Numbered from the stretch's first letter, positions 19,524-28,270 are shown. The stretch: 64,000 bases of DNA from Bradyrhizobium quebecense (GCF_013373795.3 NZ_CP088022.1:7564001-7628000); one strand, 5' to 3'. Numbers and translations: made by a program. Notes: generated by a model from the letters alone, not told the origin.

Positions 19524-20294
19524 ATGACGGCAGTTGGATCATATGGTGCACGCGCGGGCGCTGCGATCGGCGCTGGCGCTCCGGGAGCCTCCGCAACGTC
19601 GCGGTATCTGTTCGGGATTTGTGCTGCGCTGCTGATCGGCAGCATATGCGCGGTCGCCGCGCAGCAGCGTGGGACTGTTGCGGTATCCGCAGCGATCGAA
19701 TTCAACATCCCGGCCCAGCAGCTTGCGAGCGCGCTGCAGGCTTATGGCGAACGATCCGGCGTTCAGGTGCTCTATGAGAGCAATTCTGCGACCGGCCGAA
19801 AGTCGACTTCGGTCGAAGGCAGCCTCACGCCTGAGGATGCATTGAACCTGCTTCTGACGGGAACCGATCTGAAGGTCCAGTACATTCGTCCGGATGCCAT
19901 CACGCTCGCTTCGTGCAGCGTACGTGACGACCGCCCGCCGGCAAGCCCGCTTGCGACCGCGGATCTGTCGCTGGGGACGCTGCAGGTGCGCGCGACCGGT
20001 GACGGCAACGACACCAGCGCGCTGCGCGACTACAGCCAAAGCCTGCAGTTCGACATTCAAAAAGCGCTGCAGAAGAATATCGGGTCCCGCGGCGGCAGCT
20101 ATCAGCTCGTCGTCGATCTGTGGATCGACCCCTCACGCACGATTCAGCGGACCCAGCTGTTGCGATCGACCGGCGATCAAAACCGTGATGCCGCAGTGAC
20201 CGCGGCGCTGCAAGGACTGACCGTGAGCCGAACGACTCCCGCGAATGCGTCGCAGCCGGTGCGGATCGCGATCCGGGTGAAATCGTTCCAATGA
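19524..20294 (+). CDS. Stand-alone STN-domain periplasmic signalling protein (VreA-like)
   Basis: A 256-residue protein with an N-terminal hydrophobic segment (about 28-46, YLFGICAALLIGSICAVAA). It is followed by an STN (secretin/TonB N-terminal) domain at about 56-130: FNIPAQQLASALQAYGERSG, VLYESNSATGRKSTSVEGSL and EDALNLLLTGTDL. The C-terminal part (about 165-255) resembles a TonB C-terminal fold (YQLVVDLWIDPSRTIQRTQL). No outer-membrane receptor barrel is present, unlike FecA/FpvA receptors. This matches what I recall of VreA of P. aeruginosa. It overlaps tonB by four bases. The start at 19524 was chosen because upstream codons look non-coding. Confidence 0.78.
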   Translation: MTAVGSYGARAGAAIGAGAPGASATSRYLFGICAALLIGSICAVAAQQRGTVAVSAAIEFNIPAQQLASALQAYGERSGVQVLYESNSATGRKSTSVEGSLTPEDALNLLLTGTDLKVQYIRPDAITLASCSVRDDRPPASPLATADLSLGTLQVRATGDGNDTSALRDYSQSLQFDIQKALQKNIGSRGGSYQLVVDLWIDPSRTIQRTQLLRSTGDQNRDAAVTAALQGLTVSRTTPANASQPVRIAIRVKSFQ

Positions 20295-21019
20295 GTGCCG
20301 ACGACAGCAGCGGACCCGATGGCGTGGGCGGCATGAGTCCGATGACCCTGCTGTTTCATCCCGAGGATCCGAGCGCGTGGACCTCGGGCGAGGTGCTGCG
20401 TCTGCTCCTGGTGCCGGCGATCGCAGCCCTGTTGTTCGTCGGGGGAATCTATTGGATCCGGTTGCAGCCGCCGGCTGGACCGGCAAGCCGGGAGCAGAGC
20501 TCGATCGTCCAGGTTCGGTTGCTGCCGAGCCCATCACCTGCGCCGATTCCGGTTGCGCCCGTGTTGCAGCCGCAAACCGCGACCCTCGCGAGCCTGACCG
20601 AGGTGTCGCTGGAGAGCTCCGATCCGCCGCTCGACAATCTGACCGCGGCCCCGGCGCGGGAGCCGATGCCGGCGGAGCCAGCCGTGCCGAGCCTGCGTCC
20701 GACGCCGTCGCCCGCCGATGCGCCGCCCAACAGTGTCGCAGTGAAATTTCAGCAGGCGCTGCTTCGCCACGTGGCACGCTACCAGCGCTATCCGGACGCG
20801 GCGGGGCTCGGTCGGCTGCACGGGGCGGTCGAGACGCTGTTTTCGATGCAGCGGGACGGCACCCTGCTCGATGTCTGGGTCAAGACCAGTTCCGGACAGG
20901 CCGTGCTCGACAAGGCTGCGGTCGACGCGATCCGGCGGGCGCAGCCGCTGCCGTTGATCCCGTCGGCGCTGCCCGACCGGCTCAATATTCAGATCACTTT
21001 GGTCTTCGACCCGGCCTGA
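20291..21019 (+). CDS. TonB family energy-transducing protein
   Basis: A 242-residue TonB-like protein. One membrane helix lies at about 38-57 (LLLVPAIAALLFVGGIYWIR), preceded by a short cytoplasmic tail. A Pro/Ala-rich periplasmic linker (about 62-150) leads to a TonB C-terminal domain, RYPDAAGLGRLHGAVETLF through VLDKAAVDAIRRAQPLP. TonB proteins transmit proton-motive energy from ExbB/ExbD to outer-membrane partners. The start overlaps the STN gene stop by four bases (ATGA), so the two are co-translated. A second, different TonB is encoded at 28267-29067. Confidence 0.85.
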   Translation: MSADDSSGPDGVGGMSPMTLLFHPEDPSAWTSGEVLRLLLVPAIAALLFVGGIYWIRLQPPAGPASREQSSIVQVRLLPSPSPAPIPVAPVLQPQTATLASLTEVSLESSDPPLDNLTAAPAREPMPAEPAVPSLRPTPSPADAPPNSVAVKFQQALLRHVARYQRYPDAAGLGRLHGAVETLFSMQRDGTLLDVWVKTSSGQAVLDKAAVDAIRRAQPLPLIPSALPDRLNIQITLVFDPA

Positions 21020-21221
21020 TCCAATTGCGCGGACCCGTTCGGCTTCGCAAGCGCGAGCGGCAGTTCATTGTTTGGATGTGACCGCGATGCAACCAGCTTG
21101 CGTGTCGTTCGGTGTCGACTTGTTGCCGTCATAAATGTGTTGTGCGCGGCCGTTACGAGACGGGCAGCTTCAAGAACAATTCAATCTGGATATCGGGCTG
21201 GTGTCTGGGAGGCCGCGAAAC

Positions 21222-21764
21222 GTGGCTGAAATCAATCAAGTGCGGCTGCGGGGCCAGCTTGCAGAGAACTACGACGGGCTGGTCAGGAAATTGACCCGCC
21301 GTCTGGGATCGTCGGACTTCGCGTACGAAGCCCTGCACGAGACGTTCCTGCGGCTGGAGCGGGTCACTGACGCCGTGCCGATCCGCAGCCCCGCCGACTA
21401 TATCTTCCGTATCGCGATCAACATCGCCCGGGATCGCCAGAAGGCGCAGAATCTCCGCGTCAGCGCGGCCGAAATCGATTCATTGCTCGACGTCAGCGAC
21501 GACGGACCGAGCCCGGCGAGAATCGTCGAGGCCCGCTCCGATATTGATGCTTTCAAGCGGGCGCTGGCCGAATTGCCGGAGCGGCCGCGCGATGTGCTTT
21601 ATAGTATTACGATCGAGGGACGGACGCCGAGCGACGTGGCAACCCGCCTCGGCGTCAGCGTGCGAACGGTGGAAAGCGATTTGAAGTTGGCCCTGAGCCA
21701 TTGTGCCGATTGCCTCGACTATACTCTGATCCGTCGTCTCGGCGGTCCTCGTCCCGGTACGTGA
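21222..21764 (+). CDS. ECF RNA polymerase sigma factor (FecI/VreI-like)
   Basis: A 180-residue extracytoplasmic-function sigma factor. The sigma-2 region spans about 9-75 (YDGLVRKLTRRLGSSDFAYE, HETFLRLERV, SPADYIFRIAINIARDRQ). The sigma-4 region spans about 108-160 with helix-turn-helix EGRTPSDVATRLGVSVRTVE. I set the start at GTG 21222 because GGGAGG lies nine bases upstream and the earlier in-frame ATG at 21135 adds 29 non-homologous residues. A FecR gene follows 462 bp downstream. Together with the STN protein this is the classical cell-surface signalling triad, in which FecR restrains or activates the sigma factor. Confidence 0.87.
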   Translation: MAEINQVRLRGQLAENYDGLVRKLTRRLGSSDFAYEALHETFLRLERVTDAVPIRSPADYIFRIAINIARDRQKAQNLRVSAAEIDSLLDVSDDGPSPARIVEARSDIDAFKRALAELPERPRDVLYSITIEGRTPSDVATRLGVSVRTVESDLKLALSHCADCLDYTLIRRLGGPRPGT

Positions 21765-22226
21765 TCGCATTCGCCGCGGCCGCGACGCGCACTGTCACGC
21801 GGAGCCGGCCGTCGAAATTTGTTGCCGGAACTATTTCCAACAACTGCAGGCGCTTGACCTGAAATCAGGGGCACAAGCTGCAGGATTTTCAACCTCCGTT
21901 CTGCGGGATAGCCGGCTTTCCGTCGTCTATAGGGTAGAGAGCGATCTCATAAGGGCCGTTTGGGTGCCTGGGAAAGGTTCGCCGGAAGTGTTGCGCCGCC
22001 TGAAAACACGTGCAGGCCTGGTCGGCCTGGCATGCGATCGCCGCGAGGACTGCCGGCGCGCGACCCGGTGCAAGCTGCTATTGCCGGATGTTTCTGGTTG
22101 CGTTGTGCCCAACGGCCGATTGCGGTGCCCTGCTGCCGTCGGAATCGTCTATATAGCGACCTTCGCTATGTGCTCGACGCGATTGGGAGGTTGAGGTTTG
22201 GCGAGCAGGGTGATGAGCAATCCGTC
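21765..22226. promoter_or_regulatory. Long gap between sigma factor and fecR genes
   Basis: A 462-bp stretch without a convincing gene. The frame open upstream of fecR encodes a cysteine- and arginine-rich sequence unlike any FecR N-terminus. A GGAACT at 21827-21832 resembles an ECF -35 element but has no clear -10. Sigma and FecR genes usually abut, so this gap is longer than expected and may hold a separate fecR promoter. Confidence 0.45.
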
Positions 22227-23210
22227 GTGACCGAGCCGACCCGCACTTCCGGGCCCGATCCGTTGCTGGACGAGGCGCTTGACTGGGTTGTTCGGCTGAA
22301 AGCCGGCGCGCCGACGCGCGCCGATGTCGACGCGTTGCAACGTTGGCGCGCGCAGAGTCCCGACCACGAGGATGCCTTCAGGGCGGCTGTCCGGCTGCTC
22401 CGCAGCGCCAGCGCCGCGGCAAAGGAACTCGCCGATGAGCAGGCCGCCGCGGCCCCCGTGGTGGCGTTGACGCCCCGGCCATCACGCCTCTTGACGCGCC
22501 GCATCGTGTTCGGCGGTGCGATCGCAGCCGCAGCCGGCTATGTGATGATCCGCCCGCCGCTCGACATGTGGCCGTCGATCGAGGAGCTCTCGGCCGACTA
22601 CCGGACCGGAAAGGGCGAACAGCGCAAGGTGATGCTGGCGCCCGACATTTCGGTTGAATTGAACACCCAGACCAGCCTTGCGCTGCGGCCCACGCCGAAC
22701 GAGACGCGGGTCGAGTTGATTTCGGGCGAGGCCTCGGTGGTCGCCCGAAGGTCGTCGTCGACGCCGCTGGTGATGCTGGCGCGCGACGGCCGCATCAGCG
22801 CGCAGCAGGCCGATTTCAACGCGCGCTGCCTCGATGGCGTGGTTTCGGTGACGTGCCTCGACGGCATGGTCACCGTCGAGCAGGACGGCCGTTCCGTACA
22901 GCTTCGCAAAGCAGAGCAGGTCACCTATTCGCGCGCGGGCCTGCAGGCATCGCTTCCGGTCGACGCCAAGCAGGTCGCGGCCTGGCAGACCGGATTGTTG
23001 ATCTTCCGCGACCGGCCGCTGGCGAGCGTCGTCGACGAAGTGAATCGGTACCGCGCCGGAAAGATCATCATTACCAACGCGGAACTGAAACGCCGGTTGG
23101 TCAACGGCACTTTCCAGGTCGACAAGCTCGACAATTTCGTCGCCCAGGTCGAGCAACTGTTCGGCGCGCGGATCACATCGCTGCCCGGCGGTGTGGTGCT
23201 GATGAGTTGA
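22227..23210 (+). CDS. FecR family anti-sigma factor
   Basis: A 327-residue inner-membrane anti-sigma factor/sigma regulator. The cytoplasmic DUF4880 domain is at about 11-55 (LLDEALDWVVRLKAG, WRAQSPDHEDAFR). One membrane helix is at about 92-108 (RIVFGGAIAAAAGYVMI). The periplasmic FecR domain is at about 130-240 (YRTGKGEQRKVMLAPDISVE, VELISGEASV), and a C-terminal STN-like region at about 262-325 (LASVVDEVNRYRAGKIIITN). The GTG start at 22227 begins exactly at the DUF4880 domain. It is expected to partner the sigma factor encoded at 21222 and to touch the STN protein in the periplasm. Confidence 0.88.
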   Translation: MTEPTRTSGPDPLLDEALDWVVRLKAGAPTRADVDALQRWRAQSPDHEDAFRAAVRLLRSASAAAKELADEQAAAAPVVALTPRPSRLLTRRIVFGGAIAAAAGYVMIRPPLDMWPSIEELSADYRTGKGEQRKVMLAPDISVELNTQTSLALRPTPNETRVELISGEASVVARRSSSTPLVMLARDGRISAQQADFNARCLDGVVSVTCLDGMVTVEQDGRSVQLRKAEQVTYSRAGLQASLPVDAKQVAAWQTGLLIFRDRPLASVVDEVNRYRAGKIIITNAELKRRLVNGTFQVDKLDNFVAQVEQLFGARITSLPGGVVLMS

Positions 23211-23212
23211 CC

Positions 23213-23331
23213 TGGAGCGTTTTCGAGCGAAGCCTGTCCCGCACTTGATGCGGGATGGATACCGGTTCGCGTGAAGCAGACGCATCAAAGAGATCTTTAG
23301 CCCCGTCCGCTGCAATCGGAACGGGGCTAAA
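23213..23331. repeat. Modular intergenic repeat (tail plus hairpin head), interrupted copy
   Basis: The conserved tail GAGCGTTTTCGAGCGAAG and TGGATACCGGTTCGCGTGAA are here split by a 23-bp palindromic insert (23233-23255, arms TCCCGCA and TGCGGGA). The head follows: arms TTTAGCCCCGT (23296-23306) and its complement (23321-23331). It also may terminate fecR transcription. Related copies are at 34932, 48738 and 52251. Confidence 0.75.
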
Positions 23332-23506
23332 GTCGAACGAATCGGCGCCGCGTCGCTCGATTTCCTAACAAACCAAAAATTTCTTTTGCGCCGCCGCAGA
23401 TTCTTTTGCGGGTTTGCGTTCGCCCAGTCGTCTTCTGAGTAAGGCGTCGTCATCGCGGCCTTCCTGTCGCGATGGCGCGCGTCTGCGCGAAGTAAGTGGG
23501 ACGTCT

Positions 23507-25267
23507 GTGCGTAGTCGAAGAGATCATCGGGTTTTCGGGCATCGTCAGCGATGCCGGATCGGGTTGCGCGTGTCGGCTGCGGCGCTCACCGTGGTTGGCT
23601 CCGTAGCAGCCATCGTTCCGGCGTGCGCGGCGAAGGAAGCAGCGAAAGATGCGGCTGCGGCTACAGCGGCAGCGCCGGCGGCGGACAAGCAGCCGGCGCA
23701 GGCGAATGCACCGGCGCAGAAGCCGTCGGCGCCGCTGCAGCGCTTCGACATCGACGACTTCGCCGTGCAGGGCGCCGATAGACTGCCGCAGGTCGAGATC
23801 GAGGAGGCGATCTATCCGTTCCTCGGTCCGGGCAAGACCTCGGAGGACGTCGAGAAGGCGCGGGCCGCGCTGGAGAAGGCGTATCACGACAAGGGCTTCC
23901 AGACCGTCAGCGTCGCGGTCCCGCAGCAGAACGTGACCGGCGGTGTGGTCACCCTCAAGGTGACCGAGCTGAAGGTCGGGCGCCTGCGGGTGAAGAATTC
24001 GCGTTATTTCGATCTCGACCGGATCAAGGACAGCGCGCCTTCGCTGAAGGAGGGCACCGTTCCCAATTTCGGTGACGTCACCAAGGACATCGTGTCGCTC
24101 AACCAGTGGCCGGATCGCCGCGTGACTCCGGCGCTGCGCGCCGGCGTGGCGCCGGGCACCGTCGACGTCGATCTCAATGTCGAGGACAAGGCGCCGTTCC
24201 ACGCCAGCCTCGAAGCCAACAACCGGCAATCGCCGTCCACCACGGCGAGCCGCGTCTCCGCCACCGTGCACTACGACAATCTATGGCAGCTCGGGCATTC
24301 CCTGAGCTTCACCTATCAGGTTGCGCCGGAGCGCCCGAGCGATGCCGAGGTGTTCTCCGGCTCCTACATGGCGCGGATACCGAACGCCGATTGGCTCAAT
24401 CTGCTGTTCTACAGCGTCAAGTCGAACAGCAATGTCGCGACGATCGGCGGCACCAATGTGGTCGGTCCCGGCACGATCATCGGCGAGCGCGCCGTGATCA
24501 CACTGCCGACGCGCGAGGGTCTCTTCCACACGCTGTCGGTCGGTATGGACTACAAGCATTTCGACCAGACCGTGAAGCTCGGCACCGACGGGTTCTCGTC
24601 ACCTGTCACTTACTATCCCGTCGTCGCGACTTATGGGGCGACGTTCCAGGAAGAGAAGTTCACGACGCAGTTCAATGCCGGCGTCACCTACAACATTCGG
24701 ACGCTGAGCAGCCCGTGGGACGAGTTCGACGCGAAGCGCTTCAAGGCTTCGCCGAGCTTCGCCCACCTCAACCTCGACGTCTCGCATACCCAGGAGCTGC
24801 CGGAAGGCTTCCAGCTCTACGGCAAGGTGCAGGGCCAGATTGCCGACGGCCCGCTGGTCTCGAGCGAGCAGTTCAGCCTCGGCGGTCTCGATACCGTTCG
24901 CGGCTACCTCGAGTCCGAGGTGCTCGGCGACAACGGCGCGGTCGCCAATTTCGAGCTGCGCACGCCCAATGTCGGCGGCATGCTGCAAGGCGAGCTCAAG
25001 AGCGAAACCGGCGACGGCAAGCCGCGCTTCATCACCTTCAACGATTGGCGCTTCTTCACGTTCTTCGATGCCGGTTACGCGTCGATCCAGCAGCCGCTGC
25101 CTGATCAGCAATCGTCATTCGTCGCATGGAGCTACGGCCTCGGCACGCGATTCAAGACCTTCGAATATTTCAACGGCATGGTCGCGCTTTCGGTGCCTGG
25201 GGTCGCTCAACAATACACGCACGCAAACAGTCCGCGCGTGAACTTCCGAATCTGGGGTGAATTCTGA
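23507..25267 (+). CDS. TpsB outer-membrane transporter (ShlB/FhaC/HecB family)
   Basis: An outer-membrane two-partner-secretion transporter of about 586 residues. After a signal peptide (VSAAALTVVGSVAAIVPACA) and an Ala/Lys-rich linker there are POTRA domains (about 75-230; FDIDDFAVQGADRLPQVEIE, KAYHDKGFQTVSVAVP). Then comes a 16-strand-type barrel with the conserved FSLGGLDTVRGYLESE motif containing VRGY and a C-terminal FRIWGEF ending in phenylalanine, as expected for BamA-dependent barrels. The start is uncertain: GTG 23507 is my choice, ATG 23414 the longer option. No TpsA exoprotein gene is adjacent. Its stop overlaps the exbB-like gene. Confidence 0.87.
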   Translation: MRSRRDHRVFGHRQRCRIGLRVSAAALTVVGSVAAIVPACAAKEAAKDAAAATAAAPAADKQPAQANAPAQKPSAPLQRFDIDDFAVQGADRLPQVEIEEAIYPFLGPGKTSEDVEKARAALEKAYHDKGFQTVSVAVPQQNVTGGVVTLKVTELKVGRLRVKNSRYFDLDRIKDSAPSLKEGTVPNFGDVTKDIVSLNQWPDRRVTPALRAGVAPGTVDVDLNVEDKAPFHASLEANNRQSPSTTASRVSATVHYDNLWQLGHSLSFTYQVAPERPSDAEVFSGSYMARIPNADWLNLLFYSVKSNSNVATIGGTNVVGPGTIIGERAVITLPTREGLFHTLSVGMDYKHFDQTVKLGTDGFSSPVTYYPVVATYGATFQEEKFTTQFNAGVTYNIRTLSSPWDEFDAKRFKASPSFAHLNLDVSHTQELPEGFQLYGKVQGQIADGPLVSSEQFSLGGLDTVRGYLESEVLGDNGAVANFELRTPNVGGMLQGELKSETGDGKPRFITFNDWRFFTFFDAGYASIQQPLPDQQSSFVAWSYGLGTRFKTFEYFNGMVALSVPGVAQQYTHANSPRVNFRIWGEF

Positions 25268-27306
25268 TGGGGATGGGTCTTACTCTCGAGCGGGGCACGC
25301 GCCGGCCGGCGCTGCGCCGAGGCATTGCGAACGCCGCGACCGGATTGTTGTTCGGGCTCGTCGCCCTGGTGGCGTCGCTCGCGCCCGCCAATGCGTGGTG
25401 GAACGACGAATGGTCGCTGCGCAAGAAGATCACGATCGATGCCAGCGCGTCGGGCGCCAACGTCACCGATCCGATCGGCGGGGCGCCGGTGCTGGTGCGG
25501 CTGCATGTCGGCAATTTCCGGTTCAGTGCGGCGAAGGACGACGGCAGCGATCTGCGGTTCGTCGCCGGTGACGACAAGACGCCGCTGAAGCATCACATCG
25601 AGAAGTTCGATTCGCTGCTCGGCGAAGGCCTGGTCTGGGGCGCGGTGCCGAACATCGCGCCGGGCGCGCGGACCGATATCTGGCTCTATTACGGCAACAA
25701 GAAAGCGCTCGCGACCAGCGATCCCAAGGGCACCTACGATCCGGATACGCTGACGGTCTATCACTTCAACGAGCGCGGCACGCCGGCGATCGATTCCTCG
25801 GTGTGGGCCAACAACGCCCAAAGCGTCGGCCAGCCGGCGGACGGTTCGCTGATCGGGACCGGCTTGCGGCTCGACGGCCGCGCGCCGGTAACCGTGCCGG
25901 CCTCGCCGTCGCTCGCATCGCCCGATGGTGCTGCGCTGACCTGGTCGGCCTGGATCAAGCCGGCCGCCTTGCAGGCCAACGCCGCGCTGTTCAGCCGGCG
26001 TGACGGCGCCAACGCGCTGGTCATCGGTGTCGACAATGGCAGCCCGTTTGTCGAAGTCACCAACGCGGGTTCCGTGCAGCGCTCGGGCGCCGGAGCGCCG
26101 GTGGCGGCCGGCAGCTGGCATCATGTCGCCGTCGTTGCCGGAAACGGTCAGGTCACGCTCTATCTCGACGGCGTATCTTACGCCGCGCTCAGCGCGAGCC
26201 TGCCCGCCCTCAATACCGTTGGCCTGATCGGAGGAGACTCGTCGACCTCCAGTGCGTCTCCGATCGCGCCTGCGACGGCCCCGTCCGCAGCAACACCATC
26301 AGTGCCCCCTGATGCGTCGGCTGCGGACGGTGGCGCCGCGCCCGCGGCGACGCCGGATGCAGCGACAACGCCGGCACCGGCGCCTGTAGCCGCCGCGATG
26401 GCCGGCTTCGTCGGCGACATCGACGAGCTGCAGATCAGCAAGGTCGCGCGGCCCGCCGGACTCATCAAGGTGATGGCGATCGGGCAGGGCCCCGACCAGG
26501 CCAAGCTGATGGCCTTCAGCGTCGACGAGGAGACTGCAAGCTGGCTGTCCGGCTACTTCGCGGTGATCCTGAAGTCGGTGACGCTCGACGGCTGGGTGGT
26601 GATCGGCATTCTGCTGATCATGGCCGCGGTCAGCTGGGTGGTGATGTTCGACAGAGCCTCGTATCTCAGCAAGCAGGCCAAGGCGAATGCCCAGTTCATG
26701 AAGGGCTTCCGCGAGATCGCGGCCGATCTCACCATGCTGGATCGCGGCGATGCCGACGACATCTCGACGCTGGGCGGACGCCTCACCGAGGCTGACGCCA
26801 AGATGATGCGCTCGTCCTCGCTCTACCGCATCTACCGCATCGGCGCCGCGGAAATCCGCCACCGCTTCAGCAACTCGCAGCGCGCTCCGGTGCTGTCGGC
26901 GGTCTCGATCGCGGCGATCCGCGCGGCGCTTGACTCCGGCGTCGTCAAGGAGATGCAGCGCCTCAACCGCCTGATGGTGGTGCTGACCATCGCGATCTCC
27001 GGCGGACCGTTCCTCGGCCTGCTCGGCACCGTGGTCGGCGTCATGATCACCTTCGCGGCGATCGCGGCGAGCGGCGACGTCAACGTCAACGCGATCGCGC
27101 CCGGCATCGCTGCGGCGCTGGTCGCAACCGTCGCCGGTCTCGGCGTCGCGATCCCGGCGCTGTTCGGCTACAACTACCTGATCTCCCGGATCAAGGACCT
27201 GACCAACGATATTCAGGTCTTCGTCGACGAGTTCGTGACCAAGATGGCGGAATTCTATTCCGCCGACCGGCCGGGCCCGATCGAACACCGTATCGCTGCG
27301 GAGTAA
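25267..27306 (+). CDS. ExbB/MotA/TolQ proton-channel protein with periplasmic DUF2341 and LamG-like domains
   Basis: A 679-residue fusion. A signal sequence ends near APANA. Then comes a DUF2341-like domain (about 41-170; WWNDEWSLRKKITIDA, TDIWLYYGNKKA). A LamG/concanavalin-like module follows (about 175-390; ALTWSAWIKPAALQANAALF, AGSWHHVAVVAGNGQVTLYL), broken by a Pro/Ala/Thr-rich insert. The ExbB core is at about 435-660 with three helices, including LMVVLTIAISGGPFLGLLGT and ALVATVAGLGVAIPALFGYN. Ordinary ExbB is about 230-250 residues, so the ectodomain is an addition that could bind glycan. It overlaps tpsB by 1 bp and precedes exbD by 5 bp. Confidence 0.9.
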   Translation: MGMGLTLERGTRRPALRRGIANAATGLLFGLVALVASLAPANAWWNDEWSLRKKITIDASASGANVTDPIGGAPVLVRLHVGNFRFSAAKDDGSDLRFVAGDDKTPLKHHIEKFDSLLGEGLVWGAVPNIAPGARTDIWLYYGNKKALATSDPKGTYDPDTLTVYHFNERGTPAIDSSVWANNAQSVGQPADGSLIGTGLRLDGRAPVTVPASPSLASPDGAALTWSAWIKPAALQANAALFSRRDGANALVIGVDNGSPFVEVTNAGSVQRSGAGAPVAAGSWHHVAVVAGNGQVTLYLDGVSYAALSASLPALNTVGLIGGDSSTSSASPIAPATAPSAATPSVPPDASAADGGAAPAATPDAATTPAPAPVAAAMAGFVGDIDELQISKVARPAGLIKVMAIGQGPDQAKLMAFSVDEETASWLSGYFAVILKSVTLDGWVVIGILLIMAAVSWVVMFDRASYLSKQAKANAQFMKGFREIAADLTMLDRGDADDISTLGGRLTEADAKMMRSSSLYRIYRIGAAEIRHRFSNSQRAPVLSAVSIAAIRAALDSGVVKEMQRLNRLMVVLTIAISGGPFLGLLGTVVGVMITFAAIAASGDVNVNAIAPGIAAALVATVAGLGVAIPALFGYNYLISRIKDLTNDIQVFVDEFVTKMAEFYSADRPGPIEHRIAAE

Positions 27307-27311
27307 CGGCC

Positions 27312-27716
27312 ATGCAGATCCAGGCCGACTCCAAGCCCTATGACGACATCAACATCACGCCGATGCTGGACCTCGCCTACGTGCTGCTGGTGATCTTCAT
27401 CATCATGACGACGGCGACCGTGCAGGGCCAGAAGGTCAATCTGCCGAAGGCCTCGGCGGCGCCGAGCCTTGCGACCCAGACCACCAAGGCGATCACGGTC
27501 GCCAATGACGGCAAGATCTTCCTCGACACCATACCGGTGACCCTGGCCGAACTCGAGCAGCGGCTGATTCAGCAGAAGGCGCTGACGCCGGAATTTCCGG
27601 TGGTGCTGCGCGGCGATGCGCAGGCGCAGTACCAGAGCGTGATGGATGTGTTCGATCTGCTCAGCCGTATCGGCCTGAGCCAGGTCGGGCTCGCCACCAA
27701 GCCGCTCGTGAAGTGA
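27312..27716 (+). CDS. ExbD/TolR family biopolymer transport protein
   Basis: A 134-residue inner-membrane protein, one N-terminal helix (MLDLAYVLLVIFIIMTTATV) with the essential proton-conducting aspartate in PMLDLAYVLL, then a periplasmic domain. It partners the ExbB-like channel encoded just upstream. Conserved segments INITPMLDLAYVLL and VVLRGDAQAQYQSVMDVFDL are typical. The stop overlaps the start of the next gene by four bases, so this operon is tightly packed. Confidence 0.93.
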   Translation: MQIQADSKPYDDINITPMLDLAYVLLVIFIIMTTATVQGQKVNLPKASAAPSLATQTTKAITVANDGKIFLDTIPVTLAELEQRLIQQKALTPEFPVVLRGDAQAQYQSVMDVFDLLSRIGLSQVGLATKPLVK

Positions 27717-28270
27717 GCCAGTCGGAAAGCGACGCCATGATCACGCAGCCATCACCTTTCCCGCTGACCGAGCGCAGGACGCTGCGGACATGGCTGAGCA
27801 GCATGATGCGATCATTCGATCATGGCTGCGGTGCCGCAGATGTCGTGCGCGCTGAGCCCGTGTCGCAGGTGTCGATCGGCAGCGGCATAGGCACGGAACT
27901 CGGTGTGGTACCGGTCGCCGCGGATGTGCGCGAGGAACCGCGCGGCGAGGTGGTGGCATTTCCCGTCCATGGCGAGGCCCTGCTGGTCAAGCTCGCTGAT
28001 CTGTTGCGCCGGCGCGTCGCCGGCCGCGAGCCCGCCGACAATCCGCTGCGGCTGACGATCTCGCGATGCCCGTGGACCCGCCTCTCGATCGACGCGACCG
28101 CCTATGTCGACTATCTGAGCGATGTCGAGACCTTTCACGCAGCGATCGAAGCAGGCCCCGACACCAAGGTCATCCTGAAGACCACGGACTTCGACGCGCT
28201 TGCCGGCTTCGTCATGCAATACGTCAATGACAGGCTGCTCGACCGCGCCTCGGTGGAGGCGGCGCCATGA
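27713..28270 (+). CDS. Uncharacterised protein in TonB operon
   Basis: A 185-residue protein I cannot assign to a family. It has no signal peptide or membrane helix; the C-terminal half (about 100-175) looks globular (PLRLTISRCPWTRLSIDATA, YVDYLSDVETFHAAIEAGPD, TKVILKTTDFDALAGFVMQY). It lies between exbD and tonB, overlapping each by four bases, so it is expressed with them and likely acts on the cytoplasmic side of the complex. The GTG start at 27713 overlaps the exbD stop; ATG at 27737 is an alternative. Confidence 0.7.
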   Translation: MSQSESDAMITQPSPFPLTERRTLRTWLSSMMRSFDHGCGAADVVRAEPVSQVSIGSGIGTELGVVPVAADVREEPRGEVVAFPVHGEALLVKLADLLRRRVAGREPADNPLRLTISRCPWTRLSIDATAYVDYLSDVETFHAAIEAGPDTKVILKTTDFDALAGFVMQYVNDRLLDRASVEAAP

